Of a stretch of DNA of 8,146 nucleotides, positions 1 through 5,478 are shown in pieces. The stretch is taken from positions 1 through 8,146 of the forward strand of contig JAJFMS010000105.1 of assembly GCA_020696885.1 (NCBI GenBank), given 5' to 3'. Source of the DNA: Armatimonadota bacterium. Its GTDB lineage: Bacteria > Armatimonadota > SYMT01. Numbering within the stretch: the stretch's first letter is position 1; each line of letters starts with the position of its first letter. The position numbers were made by a program, and so were the translations under genes. The notes beneath the pieces are model-generated. The model was not told the DNA's origin, searched no databases, and saw nothing but the letters and a program-made list of their open reading frames with translations.

Positions 1-2
1 GG

Positions 3-329
3 TCTCCCTGCTGCCCGAGCCGGCTGGAGCACTCGACTGCGCCCCCGTCCTGGTACCGCGCGGAGCTGTTCCAGGCGCCGGCGGGCGACGCGCTGCCGGA
101 GCCGGACCTGACCGTGGACGCCGAGGAAGCCGGCTGCGGCGATCTGATGGTGCTGCTGTTGCGCTCCATCCGGAAGCTGGGCGGCGGCGAGGTGCTGAAG
201 CTGACCGCCCGGGACCCCGGAGCGTCCGCAGACATCCCGAGCTGGTGCCGGCTGACCGGGCACTCGCTGCTGGCGGGACCGGTGGACCCGGACGCCGCGA
301 CCTACTACATCCGTCGAAAAGAGAGCTGA
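3..329 (+). CDS. TusA-like sulfur-carrier protein, 3' part only
   Basis: The frame is open from the left edge and ends at a TGA (327-329), with 108 residues visible. The C-terminal ~75 residues look like a TusA/SirA-type domain: a first strand (DLTVDA), the motif AGCGDL with the candidate sulfur-carrying Cys, a helix (LLLRSIRKL), a strand (EVLKLTARDP) and the conserved WCRLTGH. It ends with YYIRRKE, matching YLVRKGE in the TusA-like part of the fusion protein at 1155-2468, so the two domains are homologous. TusA proteins carry persulfide sulfur on the Cys of a CPxP motif. Here the motif is CGDL, without prolines. No ATG, GTG or TTG precedes 114 in this frame, and a GTG start at 114 would remove the first strand, so the true start lies left of the window. 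The N-terminal ~35 visible residues (containing CCPSRLE and SWYRAELF) are not recognised. The first ~60 nt are also plausible in another frame, so the extreme left end is uncertain. The DsrE-type gene that follows supports a sulfur-relay role. Confidence 0.72.
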   Translation, partial: SPCCPSRLEHSTAPPSWYRAELFQAPAGDALPEPDLTVDAEEAGCGDLMVLLLRSIRKLGGGEVLKLTARDPGASADIPSWCRLTGHSLLAGPVDPDAATYYIRRKES

Positions 330-349
330 TCAACGAAGGAGTGTTCCCG

Positions 350-712
350 ATGGCCGCAAAGCTGATGATCTCCCTGACCGCCGCCAAAGACAACACCGAC
401 AAGGCCACCGTCGCCTTCGTCGTGGCGAATGCGTCCGTAGCGTCGGATGTCGAGACCGTGGTCTTCCTTAGCACTGAGGGCGTGCGACTGGCCCAGCAGG
501 GCTACGCGGACGACGTGCACGAGGAAGGGTTCAAGCCGCTCAAGGACCTGATGGCGGACTTCGCCGAGTTTGGGGGCACCATTTACGTCTGCTCGCCCTG
601 TTTCAAGAAGCGCGGCCTGGACGAGAACAACCTGGTGGCCGGCGCGGCGATCGTGGGCGGCGCGAAGGCGGTGGAGTTCCTCACCACCGGCGCGAGTTGC
701 ATCAGCTATTAG
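350..712 (+). CDS. DsrE family sulfur-relay protein
   Basis: This encodes 120 residues with the features of a DsrE/DsrF-like (YchN-type) protein. A hydrophobic first strand follows a short Met-Ala-Ala-Lys start, then come VETVVFLSTEGVRLA (residues ~34-48) and the strand-turn GTIYVCSPCFKKRGL (76-90). The last holds Cys81 and Cys84, the usual position of the active Cys in this family. A third Cys (117) sits near the C-terminus. Family members are small, often oligomeric cytoplasmic proteins that accept sulfur from, or pass it to, TusA-type carriers. The ATG at 350 is chosen because AAGGAG (336-341) lies 8 nt upstream; an in-frame ATG at 245 lies inside the preceding gene. The 20-nt gap from that TusA-like gene indicates co-transcription. 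The pairing of TusA-like and DsrE-like genes is a known sulfur-trafficking arrangement. The specific substrate cannot be told from this window. Confidence 0.9.
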   Translation: MAAKLMISLTAAKDNTDKATVAFVVANASVASDVETVVFLSTEGVRLAQQGYADDVHEEGFKPLKDLMADFAEFGGTIYVCSPCFKKRGLDENNLVAGAAIVGGAKAVEFLTTGASCISY

Positions 713-717
713 CGGCG

Positions 718-741
718 GGAGTGATGGAGTAGTGGGGTAAA
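718..741 (+). repeat. Octamer tandem repeat, GGAGTRNT type (3 units)
   Basis: Three consecutive 8-nt units (GGAGTGAT, GGAGTAGT and a diverged GGGGTAAA) begin 6 nt after the DsrE stop codon. The same octamer family recurs at 2470-2501 and 8012-8043 in this window. Confidence 0.7.
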
Positions 742-1154
742 GCCTCACGTGACCGGCCCATCGTTAGGGATGCTTTGCCTCCGACCGACGAAGCATGGGT
801 CTCTTCGCAGGAACGGTTCCCGCGGGGTGGGTCGCCCCCGGCCCTGGTCGCTAGCCCCCACCCTCCCGCGAGGTGGGCCGGCGCTTCGCCCTTTCACGTC
901 CCGAGAAAAGCACTCGGGACTAACGGGCGGCTTGGCGTGGAGACTCGAGAGCAGCTACCCGCGTCCAGGAGTACGGTTTGGTTCTGGACTGCGGTGGACG
1001 GGTGGGGGCTACCGCCTGCGAGCCGCCACCCAAAGGGTGCCCGGCCGCTCTCGGGGGCTTCACAAGGGCGCCGCCCCGGCGCCGGGTGTCGTGTTCTCTC
1101 CGCAGCTACGCTTAATCCAGTAGCCCAACCTACCCCAACGCCTCCAACGACCTT
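742..1154 (+). other. Hairpin-rich non-coding leader before the TusA-diiron gene
   Basis: This 413-nt stretch has no credible gene: open frames crossing it have no ribosome-binding site and no recognisable protein. It contains many stems. They are 770-775 with 791-796; CGCG plus GGGTGGG (821-831) with CCCACCC and CGCG (857-870, 3-nt bulge); a perfect 8-bp stem GTCCCGAG (898-905) with CTCGGGAC (913-920) around a 7-nt loop; GTCCAG (963-968) with CTGGAC (984-989); GCGGT (991-995) with ACCGC (1011-1015); CACCC-AAA-GGGTG (1027-1039); and GGCGCCG-CCC-CGGCGCC (1067-1083). The last ~60 nt before the ATG at 1155 are C-rich and lack a Shine-Dalgarno sequence. It could be a structured 5' leader, an interspersed palindromic element, or an unrecognised small RNA. 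I could not match it to a known riboswitch. High GC alone favours chance stems, so confidence in function is low. Confidence 0.4.
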
Positions 1155-2468
1155 ATGGCAGATCAACCCACGCAGCATTCCGGTCCGCAGTTCAGCGAGG
1201 ACGGCTTCACGGTTATCGGCGTTACGCCGGATCGGGTAGTCGATGGCGGCAACATGGACTGCGGCACCGGCCTCCTCCTCGTTATCCGCCGGGCGATGAA
1301 CCAGCTCGAGGAGGGGCAGGTCCTCGAGATCGACAGCACCGAGATCAGCGTGCGGGAAGACCTCCCCGCCTGGTGCCGGATGACGAAGAACGAGTTCCTG
1401 ACCGCGCTGGACGGAGGGGACCGGATCAAGTACCTCGTCCGGAAGGGTGAGGGCACCAGCAAGTGGGGTAAGCCGGACTGGGGCATCACCCTCCCCCGCC
1501 GCACCGGCGGCCGCGTGGACGTGCGCGACTGGTTCGTGGGTCGCGTCGGCGAGGTGCCGGAGGAAGCGCCCACCTACTACGGCTTCATGCCGCGCGGAGC
1601 GGTCCCGGAGCCGGGGATGCCGGACTACGGGTTTACCATCAACCGGAAGGAAGACGTCTGGGCGGATAACATCGGCGACCTCTACGAACAGGCGAAGGCC
1701 GCCCAGTGGGACGCCAGCACCGCGATCGCCTGGAACGAGCTCCCGGCCCTGGACGAGGACGTGGAGCGCGCCGTCTGCCAGATCATGACGTTCCTGGCGG
1801 AGAACGAGTACTCGGCGCTCTACATCCCCAGCAAGTTCCTGCCGCGCATCAACCCGCAGTTCACGGAGGTGGTGCTGTTCCTGGCCACCGTGGTCAACGA
1901 TGAAGCGCGGCACATCGAGGCGTTCACCAAGCGCGCCCTGGCGAACGGCGGCGGGCTGCAGTTCGCCTCGGCCGCCACGGAGTGGTCGCTGTACAGCCTG
2001 CTCATCCAGGAAGACTACTTCAACTCCAGCTTCCTGCTGCACGTGCTGGGTGAAGGCACGTTCCTGGACTTGCTGCGGTTCTGCGAAGAGCACGCGCCGG
2101 ACCCGGTGACGCTGGACGTGGTGCGCCGCGCCCGGCAGGATGAAGCCCGCCACGTGGCCTACGGGGTGGCGCACCTGAAGCATCAGCTCCAGCAGAACCC
2201 GGACAACCTGCACCGCCTGCTGGACGCAGTGGAGTCCCGGGCGGACGCCATTGCCGCCACCACCGGCGCCACGCCGTTTGTGATGGAGGCGCTGGCGGTG
2301 CTGGCCGGCGGCGGCGCCAGCCCGAAGCAGATGTCCGCCGGCGTGGAGCACGTCCGGAAGCTGTACCGGACGATGGACCAGAACCGTATCCAGCGCCTCA
2401 CCCAGGCGGGCGTTCCGGTGGAGCTCGCCCGCAAGATGAGCGAGATGCACACGCCGAACTTCATGTAG
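1155..2468 (+). CDS. TusA-like domain fused to ferritin-like diiron protein
   Basis: This encodes 437 residues in two parts. Residues ~18-97 are a TusA-like domain: strand GFTVIGV, Cys36 in MDCGTG, a helix (LLVIRRAMNQL), strand QVLEID, the conserved AWCRMT with Cys74, and terminal YLVRKGE. It resembles the C-terminal domain of the gene at 3-329. After a linker, residues ~160-437 are helical with a four-helix diiron carboxylate pattern: a Glu in AENEYSALY (E216 or E218), E250-A-R-H253, a Glu in helix 3 (E300, or E286), and E330-A-R-H333. Two DEARH motifs 80 residues apart are typical of the ferritin-like/ribonucleotide-reductase R2 and AurF-type oxygenase superfamily, whose members bind two metal ions and react with oxygen or peroxide. 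I cannot assign a substrate. The start at 1155 precedes the first plausible domain, but no Shine-Dalgarno sequence is visible and the leader is long. The domain order suggests sulfur relay coupled to oxidation, or protection of a persulfide from oxidants. This is inference. Confidence 0.88.
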   Translation: MADQPTQHSGPQFSEDGFTVIGVTPDRVVDGGNMDCGTGLLLVIRRAMNQLEEGQVLEIDSTEISVREDLPAWCRMTKNEFLTALDGGDRIKYLVRKGEGTSKWGKPDWGITLPRRTGGRVDVRDWFVGRVGEVPEEAPTYYGFMPRGAVPEPGMPDYGFTINRKEDVWADNIGDLYEQAKAAQWDASTAIAWNELPALDEDVERAVCQIMTFLAENEYSALYIPSKFLPRINPQFTEVVLFLATVVNDEARHIEAFTKRALANGGGLQFASAATEWSLYSLLIQEDYFNSSFLLHVLGEGTFLDLLRFCEEHAPDPVTLDVVRRARQDEARHVAYGVAHLKHQLQQNPDNLHRLLDAVESRADAIAATTGATPFVMEALAVLAGGGASPKQMSAGVEHVRKLYRTMDQNRIQRLTQAGVPVELARKMSEMHTPNFM

Positions 2469-2469
2469 A

Positions 2470-2501
2470 GGGGTGATGGAGTGTTGGAGTAGTGGAGTGT
2501 T
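2470..2501 (+). repeat. Octamer tandem repeat, GGAGTRNT type (4 units)
   Basis: Four units of 8 nt (GGGGTGAT, GGAGTGTT, GGAGTAGT, GGAGTGTT) start 2 nt after the stop codon of the TusA-diiron gene. They match the arrays at 718-741 and 8012-8043 in unit length and consensus. Confidence 0.75.
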
Positions 2502-2531
2502 GGGCTGCCGGTGCGGCGACACTCACGGCCC

Positions 2532-2634
2532 GGCAGGCCCTTCAGGGACCTGCCTACTCGACCGAACGCCCCTGAAAGGGGCCTCCCAGGATCCTCGTCC
2601 CAAGGTCGGTAGGCGGATGGAGGTCCGTTCGGTC
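2532..2634 (+). other. Branched inverted-repeat element between genes
   Basis: This spacer segment can fold extensively. GGCAGG (2532-2537) pairs with CCTGCC (2549-2554), enclosing CCC-TTCA-GGG. GCCCC (2568-2572) pairs with GGGGC (2578-2582) around TGAAA. GACCGAAC (2560-2567) is an exact inverted match to GTTCGGTC (2627-2634). Alternatively CGACC (2559-2563) pairs with GGTCG (2604-2608), continuing into GCCTAC with GTAGGC. The first hairpin could act as a transcription stop for the gene ending at 2468, but no T-run follows. A REP/MITE-like interspersed repeat or a structured 5' leader of the HEAT gene are the alternatives. Confidence 0.45.
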
Positions 2635-2674
2635 AACACTCCTCCCTTACTCCCCGTTCCCAGGAGGCTGGCCG

Positions 2675-3577
2675 ATGAGCGATCCGACTGCCGACGAGAA
2701 TGCGCTGGAGCGGTGGGCCGCCCAGTTGCTGGACGAGGATGAGGAGCGGCGTGATGAGGCGGCGTTTGCGCTCCACCGGCTGGGACGTCCTGCCCTGGAG
2801 CGGGCATTGGAGCTGGCGCGTGATCCTCGTCCCCTGGCACGCGAGATGGCCTGCTTCGTGCTGGGTCAGGTGATTGAGCAGGCCCCAGCGAAGGGCGAGC
2901 GCTGGCCGGAGCCCCTCCGTGACGGCGTGCCCGTCCTGCTCCAACTTCTGGATTCCGACCCAGCCGAGGACGTGCGGGCGGCGGCGGCATCCGCCCTCGG
3001 CCACCAGCGACTGCCGTCTACCATCCCCGCGCTGTGCTGGGCGGCGCTCGATTCCTCTGAAGAGATCCGCTTTGGGGTGACCTTCGCTCTCGGCTCGTTT
3101 TATTCGTCCAGTTGGGAGGACGCCGAAACCGCTGTCTACCGGGAGCAGGTGTGCCGGACCTTGCTGCGCCTGATGGACGACCCGGATGATGACGTGCGGG
3201 ACTGGGCTACCTTTGGGATGCACCAGGGCGGCCACGATACGCCGGAGGTGCGGGCGCGTTTCTGGAAGGCGCTGGACGATCCGAACCCGGACGTGCGTGG
3301 GGAGGCTTCGGAAGGGCTAGCGCTCCTGGGCGCCCCGGACCTGGCGGTGCGCCTGGAGGACCTGCTGCGTAACGACAAAGCCCTCTCGCCGTGTTACTTT
3401 ACTGCGGCCGAGGAGTTGGGCGATCCCCGGCTGCTGCCTGCGGTGCTCGACGCGGCCGAGCGGTGGCAGAGCATGGGTGAGGAGGAGGAGGCACTCCATC
3501 CCTGTATCAAGGCGGCCATCGAGGCGTTGGAGCGGGCGGCGAATCCGGACGGGACGACGGTGATGGAGAGCCAGTAG
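2675..3577 (+). CDS. HEAT-repeat domain protein
   Basis: This encodes 300 residues, nearly all alpha-helical, without signal peptide or membrane segment, so it is probably cytoplasmic. Repeating helix pairs carry the HEAT / PBS-lyase-like signature of Asp-Val-Arg followed by a small-residue helix and Leu-Gly: DVRAAAASALG (residues 99-109), EIRFGVTFALG (130-140), DVRDWATFGM (173-182) and DVRGEASEGLALLG (206-219). Flanking segments at 24-65 and 240-290 look like degenerate repeats. Such proteins are usually scaffolds for protein contacts; no catalytic motif is visible. AGGAGG (2662-2667) lies 7 nt before the ATG, the strongest ribosome-binding site on this strand of the window. The ~200-nt repeat-containing gap from the upstream gene argues for an independent transcription unit. 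A link to the sulfur cassette is not shown by anything beyond adjacency. Confidence 0.88.
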   Translation: MSDPTADENALERWAAQLLDEDEERRDEAAFALHRLGRPALERALELARDPRPLAREMACFVLGQVIEQAPAKGERWPEPLRDGVPVLLQLLDSDPAEDVRAAAASALGHQRLPSTIPALCWAALDSSEEIRFGVTFALGSFYSSSWEDAETAVYREQVCRTLLRLMDDPDDDVRDWATFGMHQGGHDTPEVRARFWKALDDPNPDVRGEASEGLALLGAPDLAVRLEDLLRNDKALSPCYFTAAEELGDPRLLPAVLDAAERWQSMGEEEEALHPCIKAAIEALERAANPDGTTVMESQ

Positions 3578-3582
3578 GTGCG

Positions 3583-3705
3583 CCCCACGTTGAAACGCGG
3601 GGCTAGCGTGCGGTCGTCCCTACGGGACTGCGGGTGGGTTGGGGGGCGTTGGTTCCCAGCGTTGAAACGCTGGGCTAGAAACCGGTCGTCCCTCTGGGAC
3701 TGCGG
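3583..3705 (+). repeat. Two copies of a 52-nt palindromic interspersed repeat
   Basis: Copy 1 (about 3583-3634) and copy 2 (about 3655-3706) align without gaps at an offset of exactly 72 nt, with about 9 mismatches in 52. Each holds two hairpins. Copy 2 has CCCAGCGT-TGAA-ACGCTGGG (3655-3674, perfect 8-bp stem) and GTCCC-TCT-GGGAC (3688-3700). Copy 1 has the equivalents at 3583-3602 (one mismatched pair) and 3616-3628 (GTCCC-TAC-GGGAC). They lie just after the HEAT gene stop and resemble REP-type elements. The hairpins may also help end transcription of that gene. Confidence 0.75.
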
Positions 3706-3706
3706 G

Positions 3707-3972
3707 AAGAAGGTGGCCGCCTCCCGCTGTGCGGCCGCTTCGGAAGGCTCAGTATCAGGACGATGGCCCGTCTGTTTGGCATGGGGGCTCCGGCAATCGC
3801 GCATTGGCGCTTCCTGGTTCTCTCTGGTCCATAACAGGCACCGGCCCGCTGGATCGCGGGACTCCTGGCAATCGGTCGATAGGTGCGCCGAAGTGCCGCT
3901 GCGCGCCCGGCTGGCGCGATGTTCGTGGCGAGGGGCGCCCCGATCGTCCGCTTGTGGGCAGGACGACCCGAT
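3707..3972. other. Intergenic stretch, no gene recognised
   Basis: No frame here gives a recognisable protein with a plausible start, on either strand. One small stem, GGCCGC (3715-3720) with GCGGCC (3731-3736), is present. An 11-nt sequence, CGCTTGTGGGC, at 3949-3959 recurs at 4039-4049 inside the last codons of the minus-strand barrel gene, 90 nt away. This hints at a small local duplication. Together with the repeats before it and the hairpin after it, this separates two converging genes. Confidence 0.5.
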
Positions 3973-4012
3973 GCGAAGAGAGGGCGCGCCGGATGGCGCT
4001 CCCTCTCTTCGC
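3973..4012 (-). terminator. Long hairpin downstream of the barrel gene
   Basis: GCGAAGAGAGGG (3973-3984) pairs perfectly with CCCTCTCTTCGC (4001-4012). After one mismatch, GCGCC pairs with GGCGC across a GGAT loop, so the hairpin is 12 + 5 bp. It lies 21 nt past the stop codon of the minus-strand gene ending at 4034. No T-run follows on either strand, so it may be a pause or mRNA-stabilising hairpin, or a two-way boundary between converging genes, rather than a classical intrinsic terminator. Confidence 0.55.
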
Positions 4013-4033
4013 GCTATTCGGACGGTGCTTCGG

Positions 4034-5164
4034 CTATTCGCTTGTGGGCGCGGGAGTCTCGGTGGGGGCGGGTCCGTGCAGGTGACCGCACTTCTCGCAG
4101 CGACCGTCTACGATCCGCACGCGGGGCGTGTTAGCCGCGGTCTGGCCGGAGCCGCTCTTCCCGAACCGGTGCGTTACGGAGGCGAAGACGCTGTAGTCCG
4201 CGAAGGTGGCGTCGCCCGGCACGCCGTTCACTTCCTGGCGGTTCACCTGCGTGGTCACCGGCACGCTCACGGAAGCCGTGGTCTTGCCGCCGGGCAGGGT
4301 GTAGATGAGACCGGGCTCCACGGCGATGCCGTAACCCGGGCGGCGGAAGCCGGTGGTGGGTCCCCACAGGTCTTCCTTCGGGGCGCCTTCCGCGCGTACG
4401 GCGAGCAGGAGGTTCAGTCCGCTCACACCCGGCACCGGGTGGGTCACACCGAGGCGGGCGAGGTACTGGTCTGGCACCGTGTTGTGCCGCAGCTCGAACG
4501 GCACAGCGGAGGGGCCGTTCGGGTTGAGCAACGCGGGCGGGGAGAGCGTATCGTTCCGGCCCATCGGGTTCGCCAGGTAGCTGCCCTGGGCGAAGGCCGT
4601 GAGCGAGCCGAACTGCTGGAACGCCTGGAGATCGAAGATGACACCCCAGCCGCCGTCCCCGAGCTGGATGGACTGGTCCACGGGGCGGAGCTTGATATCC
4701 TGGCCGCGGCCGTTGGGGAAGAGGTCTCGGGCATTGGAGTCGCCGGTGGGGAGCTTTACGCCCACGCCAAGGGCGATGTTCCCGGTGCGGTGCTTCTCGG
4801 TGCTGAGCACCCAGTGGCGCACGGAGAAGGAGATGTCCCCGAGGCCCTTGGTGCTGTGCACGAAGCGAGGGCTGCCGGCGGTGTTGGCAGGAAGTCCTCG
4901 CGAGGAGCTGCCGTAGATCACCACCGGGATGCTGAGCGCCAGGTTCCACTCCGGATTCAGCGCGTAGGTGGCGCCGATGTCCAGGAAGTCCAGGTTGCTG
5001 ATGACATTGGTCTTCAGGCGGGTGACGTCCGGGTTCAGCTTGGTCCCGGTGTACTGCTTGTCAGCGCGGAAGGTGCGATAGGTCGCGCCGAGCTGCCATT
5101 CGCCCTTTTCTAGATAGGGGCGTAGTTTCGCGCCAAGCACGGGCGCGGTTTGACGATTGACCAC
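4034..5164 (-). CDS. MetA-type outer-membrane beta-barrel, signal peptide cut off by stop
   Basis: This frame encodes 376 residues from a GTG at 5164. The alternating strand pattern, turn residues and the segments GLGDISFSVRHW and GVGVKLPTGD are the marks of the MetA-pathway phenol-degradation transporter-like barrels (Pfam Phenol_MetA_deg). These are outer-membrane proteins that may carry hydrophobic compounds. The barrel ends near SVFASVTHRF, followed by an unusual ~40-residue tail containing CEKCGH (Cys356, Cys359) and a Pro/Thr-rich end. The GTG start has no good ribosome-binding site and leaves the protein without a signal peptide. Directly upstream in the same frame an excellent signal peptide is encoded (5263-5168), separated only by a TGA at 5167-5165. 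I therefore think the gene originally began at 5263 and is now interrupted, or that the TGA is a sequence error. If the stop is real, the barrel cannot be exported normally and the gene is a pseudogene. Confidence 0.8.
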   Translation of the reverse strand: MVNRQTAPVLGAKLRPYLEKGEWQLGATYRTFRADKQYTGTKLNPDVTRLKTNVISNLDFLDIGATYALNPEWNLALSIPVVIYGSSSRGLPANTAGSPRFVHSTKGLGDISFSVRHWVLSTEKHRTGNIALGVGVKLPTGDSNARDLFPNGRGQDIKLRPVDQSIQLGDGGWGVIFDLQAFQQFGSLTAFAQGSYLANPMGRNDTLSPPALLNPNGPSAVPFELRHNTVPDQYLARLGVTHPVPGVSGLNLLLAVRAEGAPKEDLWGPTTGFRRPGYGIAVEPGLIYTLPGGKTTASVSVPVTTQVNRQEVNGVPGDATFADYSVFASVTHRFGKSGSGQTAANTPRVRIVDGRCEKCGHLHGPAPTETPAPTSE

Positions 5165-5263
5165 TCACCCCTGGGCCCACGCGTGCCGCGCCGGCAGCAC
5201 CGCCGTGAAGGCGGCTGCGGCGCAGGTCAACGCGCGAGCGGATCCTGCTGGAAGTCGACGCAT
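5165..5263 (-). pseudogene. Signal-peptide part of the barrel gene, ending in in-frame TGA
   Basis: ATG at 5263-5261 opens 32 codons: a basic start (MRRLPAGSARAL), a hydrophobic core (TCAAAAFTAVLP) and a cleavage site of the AxA type (AWA-QG). The next codon is TGA (5167-5165), then the frame continues directly into the barrel. AAGGGA at 5280-5275 is a weak ribosome-binding site about 11 nt upstream. Mature barrel proteins start just after such a site, so the two pieces are clearly one original gene of about 409 codons. TGA also ends the gene at 3-329, so the organism does not simply read TGA as an amino acid. Confidence 0.75.
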
Positions 5264-5280
5264 CGAATGGGTGTTCCCTT

Positions 5281-5416
5281 ATTGACTGGGCGGCACTGAG
5301 GAGCGAGCCGCACCTGTTGGTTTCAACGGGTGCGTTATTCATCAGGCAAATCCGGACCTCCAATTCAGCGCATTGAAATATCCAATATCGGCATAGTGAA
5401 CGTTCGCGACACGCAG
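5281..5416 (-). promoter_or_regulatory. AT-richer spacer, likely promoter region of the barrel gene
   Basis: This segment, especially 5330-5405, is clearly more AT-rich than its surroundings. It lies between the terminator of the upstream gene and the barrel's signal-peptide start on the minus strand, so a promoter is expected here. A stem GCACC with GGTGC spaced by 12 nt lies at about 5312-5333. I could not fix convincing -35 and -10 boxes. Confidence 0.3.
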
Positions 5417-5456
5417 CGAAAAGGCCGGAGCGCTCGAGGGAGCAGCTCCGGCCTTT
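5416..5456 (-). terminator. Intrinsic terminator of the LTxxQ protein gene
   Basis: GGCCGGAGC (5423-5431) pairs perfectly with GCTCCGGCC (5445-5453), extended by AAA/TTT to 12 bp. A small inner stem GCTC/GAGC lies within the loop. Read on the minus strand the hairpin is followed by TTTT (5422-5419). It lies 22 nt past the stop codon of the gene ending at 5479. Confidence 0.88.
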
Positions 5457-5478
5457 CCTAATCCTGCGTCCGTGCGGA

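Noticed and set aside
245..349. Earlier start for the DsrE gene at 245
   Set aside because: It would overlap the upstream gene by 85 nt and has no ribosome-binding site, while the ATG at 350 has AAGGAG at the right distance and matches the usual N-terminus.
742..1154. Possible T-box or other known riboswitch (GGGTGG and CTACCGC segments near 1000-1015, followed by hairpins)
   Set aside because: The T-box core TGGNACCGCG is not present; the partial match needs a 4-nt insertion, and no specifier loop or terminator with T-run is seen. Cobalamin, TPP, FMN and ZTP core motifs are also absent.
894..2522. Long minus-strand open frame opposite the TusA-diiron gene
   Set aside because: It is low-complexity in Arg, Val, His and Gly, has no ribosome-binding site, and mirrors the real gene on the plus strand.
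3578..5113. 511-codon plus-strand open frame opposite the barrel gene
   Set aside because: It begins in a repeat, shows no recognisable protein segment, and is explained by the antisense of the GC-rich barrel gene.
5165..5167. TGA as selenocysteine or reassigned sense codon
   Set aside because: The position directly after the signal-peptide cleavage site has no redox role, no selenoprotein family fits, and TGA ends another gene in this window.
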